The translations under genes were made by a program, and so were the position numbers. The notes beneath the pieces were generated by a model, which was given only the letters and a program-made list of their open reading frames with translations, had not been told where the DNA came from and ran no database searches. A DNA stretch of 44,155 nt, from contig CAKTUI010000023.1 in the NCBI GenBank assembly GCA_934621385.1, positions 1 through 44,155 on the forward strand, in the 5' to 3' direction. The DNA is from an uncultured Kiritimatiellota bacterium (lineage in GTDB: Bacteria > Verrucomicrobiota > Kiritimatiellia > RFP12 > UBA1067). This document shows, piece by piece, positions 40,500 through 44,155 of this stretch (its first letter is position 1; each line of letters starts with the position of its first letter).

Positions 40500-41768
40500 T
40501 CAGTCAACAAGCGTCGCGAAGTAGTCGTCCAGCGTTTCGGCGCGGCGGATTTGGCGCACCGACCCGTCGGACTCCAGGAGAAGTTCCGCACTGCGAAGCT
40601 TTCCGTTGTACTGGAAGCCCATCGAGTGCCCGTGCGCCCCCGCGTCACAAATGACGACAAGATCGCCGCGCTCCAGCACCGGAAGGACGCGCTGAATCGC
40701 GAACTTGTCGTTGTTCTCGCAGAGGGAACCCGTCACGTCGTAGACGCTCGTTTCGCCGCTCTGCTCCTTGCCCGGCACGACAATCTCGTGATAGGCCCCA
40801 TAGAGCGCCGGACGCATCAGGTTCGCCATGCAGGCGTCAAGCCCCGCGTAAAGGCGATAGGTGTTCTTGATGTGACGGACACGCGCCACGAGATAGCCGT
40901 ACGGACCCGTAATGCAACGACCGCACTCCATGAACAGCTTGAGCGGCTTCAGCCCACGCCCAACGACCATCTCGTCGTAGGCCTTCTCGATGCCCTTGCC
41001 GACGTACTCAAGGTCCATCGCCTTCTGCTCCGGACGGTAGGGAATGCCGATGCCGCCGCCAATATTGACGAATTCAAAGGTAATCCCGACCTTTTCCGTC
41101 AGTTCGGCAACCAAATCGAACAGCAACTTCGCCGTATCGATGATGTAATCGGGATCCAGTTCATTCGAGGCGACCATCGTGTGGAGGCCGAAGCGCGTCA
41201 CACCCGCCGCCTTCATCTTGGCATAGCAGTCGAAGAGTTGCTCACGCGTAAAACCGTACTTGGCTTCCTCGGGCTTGCCGATAATGGCGTTGCCGCCCTT
41301 GAGCGGACCCGGGTTGTAGCGACAGCAGAACACGTGCTGCGCCACCGCGTCGGATAGCGGACGCGCCGCGAGCTCCGGCACGGCTTCGCACAGGTAGTCC
41401 CAGTGCGTAATATCGTCGAGATTGATGATTGCCCCGAGTTCCCAGGCCTTTCGGAACTCCTCAGCCGGCGTGTCGTTCGACGTGAACATGATGGATTCGC
41501 CGACATTCCCGACGCGCTCCGCAAGGACAAGTTCGGCCATGGACGAGCAGTCGCTGCCGAAATCGAACTCCTTCAGGAGTGTCATCAGGTGCGGATTCGG
41601 CGTCGCCTTGACGGCGAAATACTCGCGGAAGCCCTTGTTCCAGGCAAACGCCTTCTTCAACCGCCGCGCATTCTCGCGAATCGCCCGGGCATCGTAAATG
41701 TGGAAAGGCGTCGGCCATTTCGCCGCGATTTCCTCCAACTTCGCCTTGTCAAACGGGAGTTTTCTCAT
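40500..41768 (-). CDS. lysA: Diaminopimelate decarboxylase-type PLP enzyme
   Basis: 422 residues. Fold type III PLP enzyme: PLP Lys54 in EYFAVKATPNPHLM, GSDCSSMAELVLAERVG, HTMVASNELD, FVNIGGGIGIPY, FMECGRCITGPYG, TGSLCENNDKFA (substrate Cys-Glu) and CDAGAHGHSMGFQYNGKLRSAELLL. The last motifs fit meso-diaminopimelate decarboxylase, the final step of lysine synthesis. Carboxynorspermidine or other basic amino acid decarboxylases share the fold but lack the SLCE pattern. Start ATG 41768, ribosome site TTGGAGAAAAG. The upstream hairpin separates it from thrS. Confidence 0.88.
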   Translation of the reverse strand: MRKLPFDKAKLEEIAAKWPTPFHIYDARAIRENARRLKKAFAWNKGFREYFAVKATPNPHLMTLLKEFDFGSDCSSMAELVLAERVGNVGESIMFTSNDTPAEEFRKAWELGAIINLDDITHWDYLCEAVPELAARPLSDAVAQHVFCCRYNPGPLKGGNAIIGKPEEAKYGFTREQLFDCYAKMKAAGVTRFGLHTMVASNELDPDYIIDTAKLLFDLVAELTEKVGITFEFVNIGGGIGIPYRPEQKAMDLEYVGKGIEKAYDEMVVGRGLKPLKLFMECGRCITGPYGYLVARVRHIKNTYRLYAGLDACMANLMRPALYGAYHEIVVPGKEQSGETSVYDVTGSLCENNDKFAIQRVLPVLERGDLVVICDAGAHGHSMGFQYNGKLRSAELLLESDGSVRQIRRAETLDDYFATLVD

Positions 41769-41792
41769 CTCTCTCTTTTCTCCAATATAAGC

Positions 41793-41823
41793 AAAACCGG
41801 GCGGACGTCTACCCGTCCGCCCG
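41793..41823 (-). terminator. Terminator after thrS
   Basis: Perfect 10-bp stem CGGGCGGACG / CGTCCGCCCG with a 6-base loop, followed on the minus strand by GTTTTG. It lies 14 bases after the thrS stop. Confidence 0.8.
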
Positions 41824-41836
41824 ATTGTCGACGACC

Positions 41837-43576
41837 TCAGTCCTCGATTTCAGCCTTCAGTCGCGCAATAAACGCATCCGTCGTCATCGCCCCAAGGTCA
41901 CCCTCGGAACGCGACCGGACGGAAATCGTCCCCGCCGCCTCGTCACGCGGCCCAACGACAATCTGATAGGGAACCTTCTGCATCGAGGCTTCGCGAATCT
42001 TCGCGCCCAGCTTCTCGGCCGAGACGTCGACATCCACACGGAAGTCCGCCGCACGCAGAGCCGCCTGAATCTTCTTCGCATACGCCATCGCCTTGTCGGA
42101 GATCGGCAGGATGCGCACCTGCTCAGGCGCAAGCCACAGGGGGAACGCCCCCGCGTAGTGCTCAATCAGGATGCCGAAGAAGCGCTCAATCGACCCGAGC
42201 AGCGCACGGTGCACCATATAGGGCTGGTGCTCCTTGCCATCGTCACCGATGTACGTCAGGTTGAAGCGCTCCGGGAGATTGAAGTCGAACTGGACCGTCC
42301 CGAGCTGCCACGGGCGACCAAGCGCGTCCTTAATCTTCATGTCAATCTTCGGACCGTAGAAGGCACCGCCGCCCTCGTCGACCTCGTACTGCATTCCCTC
42401 CTGCTCAAGGGCATCGCGCAGCGACTGCGTCGCCTGCTCCCAGCGGGCCGGATCGCCAACCGCTTTCGCCGGCTTCGTCGAGAGATAGGCCTGAATGTCA
42501 TGGAAGCCGAACTTGCCCAGCATCTTGCGGGCGAACTCAACCGTATCCTTGATTTCCTGGACAATCTGTTCGGGCGTGCAGAAGATATGCGCATCGTCCT
42601 GCGTAAAGCCGCGCACACGGAAAAGCCCGTGGCGAACGCCGTCCTTCTCGTAGCGGTAGACCGTGCCGAGTTCGGCCAGGCGCATCGGGAGATCGCGGTA
42701 GCTACGCTTCTTGAACTGGTAAATCTGAATGTGGAACGGGCAGTTCATCGGCTTGACGTAGTACTCCTCGATGTACGCGTCATTGCCGGATCCCTCCTGA
42801 ACCTTCATGCAGGGGAACATCCCCTCCTTGTAGAAGCCGAGATGCCCCGAGGTCTGCCACAGAACCGAGCGGCCAACATGCGGCGTGTAGACGATTTCGT
42901 AACCGGCCTCGTAGTGTTTCTTGCGCCAGTATTCCTCAATGGCGACGCGAATGCGCGCCCCCTTCGGAAGCCAGTGCGCCAGACCCGGACCGACCTGCTC
43001 CGTGATGGTGAAGAGCTCAAGCTGCTTGCCGAGGACGCGGTGATCGCGCTTCTTCGCCTCTTCCTCACGGGCGAGAATGGCATCCAGTTCGGCCTGGTCC
43101 TTCGCAACGATGCCGTAGACGCGCTGAAGCATCTTGTTCTTCTCGTCCCCACGGTAGTAGCTGCCGGCAAGACGGGTAAGCTTCACGACACCAATCTGCT
43201 TCGCGTGCTCAACGTGCGGCCCGCGGCACATCTCGACGTAATCGCCAACCGTGTAGGTCGAGATCGGCTCGCCCTCGGGAATGTCGGCCAAACGCTCCAG
43301 TTTGTACTTCTGGCCGGCCAGCATCTTTGCGCATTCCTCGCGGGACACGACCTTCCTGACGAAAGGCTCGTCGAGGGCAATCAGACGGGCAATCTCCGCC
43401 TCAATCTTCGGAAAATCGTCAGGCGTGATGCGGTGCGGCAAGTCAAAATCGTAGTAAAAGCCATCGTCCGTGGCAGGCCCGATATCAACCTGCACGTCCT
43501 CAAAGATGTTCTGAATGGCGCGAGCCATCAGGTGCGCGGCACTGTGCCGCCTCATTTCATCGCTAATTTCAGCCAT
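41837..43576 (-). CDS. thrS: Threonyl-tRNA synthetase lacking the TGS domain
   Basis: 579 residues from ATG 43576 (AAGAAGGAG before it); E. coli ThrRS has 642. The protein opens directly in the editing domain (RRHSAAHLMARAIQ, with the HxxxH zinc-like site; editing Cys in YVEMCRGPHV). Then come the class II catalytic core (KPMNCPFHIQIY, RLAELGTVYRYE, RGFTQDDAHIFC, QPYMVHRALLGSIERFFGILIEHYAG) and the anticodon domain (ILPISDKAMAYAKKI, GPRDEAAGTISVRSR). Zinc ligands Cys and two His are present. Only ~20 bases separate the ATG from the promoter, so the N-terminal TGS is truly absent. Confidence 0.95.
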   Translation of the reverse strand: MAEISDEMRRHSAAHLMARAIQNIFEDVQVDIGPATDDGFYYDFDLPHRITPDDFPKIEAEIARLIALDEPFVRKVVSREECAKMLAGQKYKLERLADIPEGEPISTYTVGDYVEMCRGPHVEHAKQIGVVKLTRLAGSYYRGDEKNKMLQRVYGIVAKDQAELDAILAREEEAKKRDHRVLGKQLELFTITEQVGPGLAHWLPKGARIRVAIEEYWRKKHYEAGYEIVYTPHVGRSVLWQTSGHLGFYKEGMFPCMKVQEGSGNDAYIEEYYVKPMNCPFHIQIYQFKKRSYRDLPMRLAELGTVYRYEKDGVRHGLFRVRGFTQDDAHIFCTPEQIVQEIKDTVEFARKMLGKFGFHDIQAYLSTKPAKAVGDPARWEQATQSLRDALEQEGMQYEVDEGGGAFYGPKIDMKIKDALGRPWQLGTVQFDFNLPERFNLTYIGDDGKEHQPYMVHRALLGSIERFFGILIEHYAGAFPLWLAPEQVRILPISDKAMAYAKKIQAALRAADFRVDVDVSAEKLGAKIREASMQKVPYQIVVGPRDEAAGTISVRSRSEGDLGAMTTDAFIARLKAEIED

Positions 43577-43597
43577 AATGCTCCTTCTTTGCCGCAT

Positions 43598-43606
43598 ATT
43601 ATACCA
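43598..43606 (-). promoter_or_regulatory. Extended -10 promoter of thrS
   Basis: TGGTATAAT on the minus strand, preceded by GGCGGAATA. Leader about 15-20 bases with ribosome site AAGGAG. No T-box is possible in such a short leader. Confidence 0.7.
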
Positions 43607-43633
43607 TATTCCGCCCAGGACTGACATCGCGCC

Positions 43634-43771
43634 CTACCGCATCACCTTGTCCAACAGGGCCTGATAGCTGTCGACGACATCGTAGACGACATTCTCGCCG
43701 CTGATGGCCTTGAAGTGCTCGCGGGCGCAATGGATCTTCGACCGCTCGATCTCCCGCAGTTCGAGCGAGGT
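43634..43771 (-). pseudogene. Remnant of the 3' end of a second type III res gene
   Basis: Reading the minus strand just after the downstream stop of the res gene gives ETSLELREIERSKIHCAREH..., then NVVYDVVDSYQALLDKVMR and a TAG. This is a diverged version of the intact neighbour's end (DSLELRPIEQAKIACAKKL... EVDSYQNLLDIMKSI). It has no start or ribosome site. It looks like the tail of a former res allele left after replacement by recombination or insertion at the conserved SLELR region. Confidence 0.7.
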
Positions 43772-43772
43772 C

Positions 43773-44155
43773 TCAGATTGATTTCATGATGTCTAACAAA
43801 TTCTGGTAGCTATCCACTTCATGGTACATGACGTTATTTGTGGATATCTCGTTGAACAATTTCTTGGCGCACGCGATTTTCGCCTGCTCGATCGGACGCA
43901 GCTCAAGACTATCCATTGACCCTTTTGTCTCGGCGACGAAGAAAATGTGCTTGACGGTGCCTTCATAGAAGGCGATCGCCCAGTCCGGCGAATAGTTGCC
44001 TACAGGCGTGGGAATTTGAAAAGCCCGCGGCAGCTTGGCATAGACGCAGACCTCATCCGCCGCATCCAGATCCTCGGCAAACTTTCTCTCAATGCTCTTG
44101 TCTGCCGTTCCGTCCGTGAACACATAGTCCTGAACGGCTTTCTTCGCAAGGAACA
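43773..44155 (-). CDS. Type III restriction endonuclease Res subunit, C-terminal part (5' end outside window)
   Basis: The frame is open to the window edge (...AKKAVQDYVFTDGTADKSIERKFAEDL). The visible ~126 residues are the Res nuclease end: KSIERKFAEDLDAADEVCVYAKLPRAF, then IPTPVGNYSPDWAIAF and FFVAETKGS, the PD-(D/E)XK active site with Asp in SPDW and Glu-x-Lys in AETKG, followed by SLELRPIEQAKIACAKKLF. Res pairs with a Mod methyltransferase, expected upstream outside the window, to cut unmodified DNA as an ATP-driven complex. AT-richer than the housekeeping genes beside it, consistent with transfer. Confidence 0.9.
   Translation of the reverse strand, partial: FLAKKAVQDYVFTDGTADKSIERKFAEDLDAADEVCVYAKLPRAFQIPTPVGNYSPDWAIAFYEGTVKHIFFVAETKGSMDSLELRPIEQAKIACAKKLFNEISTNNVMYHEVDSYQNLLDIMKSI

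Noticed and set aside
39136..40524. Long plus-strand frame antisense to miaB
   Set aside because: Mirror of miaB codon bias; low-complexity Arg/His-rich translation.
41825..43624. Long plus-strand frame antisense to thrS
   Set aside because: Arg/Leu-rich shadow of the GC-rich thrS frame with no start signal; thrS itself is unmistakable.
43577..43633. T-box or other riboswitch before thrS
   Set aside because: The predicted leader is under 25 bases, too short for a T-box.

Overview
The window is a high-GC bacterial chromosome segment (the toxin and edge islands are AT-richer). Translationally coupled operons (ATGA, GTGA and TAATG overlaps), Tat-exported Gfo/Idh/MocA-type oxidoreductases and sugar isomerase, secreted FAD-dependent oxidoreductases, a XylR/AraC-type regulator and many lipoprotein signals suggest the Planctomycetes-Verrucomicrobia-Chlamydiae group, perhaps a gut-type Kiritimatiellota. 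This placement is inference; there is no rRNA or other marker to prove it. No tRNA, rRNA, CRISPR array or insertion sequence was recognised.

Layout. 1-3.6 kb: the 3' end of an RHS/YD-repeat polymorphic toxin with a variable C-terminal tip, a probable immunity gene, then a displaced second RHS core fragment and a small membrane protein. 3.8-6.1 kb: a possible leaderless Cys-rich leader ORF, a HEAT-like membrane-anchored protein and a DUF1573-CcdA-like redox membrane protein. 6.2-7.6 kb: DUF3793 protein plus flavodoxin. 7.7-11 kb: NifU-like Fe-S scaffold, DUF1846 protein and a XylR-like regulator, coupled. 11-17.4 kb: a secreted esterase coupled to a complete TolC-MacA-MacB type exporter. 17.4-20.6 kb: secreted FAD oxidoreductase, polyprenyl synthase, YgjP-type metallopeptidase. 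21-25.6 kb: a second complete TolC-MacA-MacB exporter, with a TetR-like operator inside its promoter. 25.7-30.5 kb: exported sugar isomerase, two exported Gfo/Idh/MocA proteins and proC. From 30.5 kb on, all genes are on the minus strand: FAD oxidoreductase-rarA-coiled-coil membrane protein; a SHOCT-domain membrane protein; a three-gene membrane/lipoprotein operon whose first gene is frameshifted; lysA-miaB-HNH-EamA; thrS without a TGS domain; and, at the edge, the C-terminus of a type III restriction Res subunit with a remnant of a second res 3' end beside it.

The most unusual signals are not genes. (1) Several upstream regions carry arrays of short imperfect palindromes, core GATG-SS-CATC and relatives, 14 bp long and repeated with a 22-bp period: clear at 20867-20946 (4 units) and 34486-34565 (4 units), longer and more degenerate at 37555-37876, and a short set at 6251-6309 that shares a unit type with 37665-37700. 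Each lies about 50-130 bp upstream of a recognisable promoter. (2) Promoters share an extended -10 (TGGTATAAT), and at least five have the ATG only 6-10 bases after it with no ribosome binding site, suggesting leaderless mRNAs. (3) In the RHS locus both core copies break at the same base after the PFGAVV codons, which marks the tip-swapping boundary.
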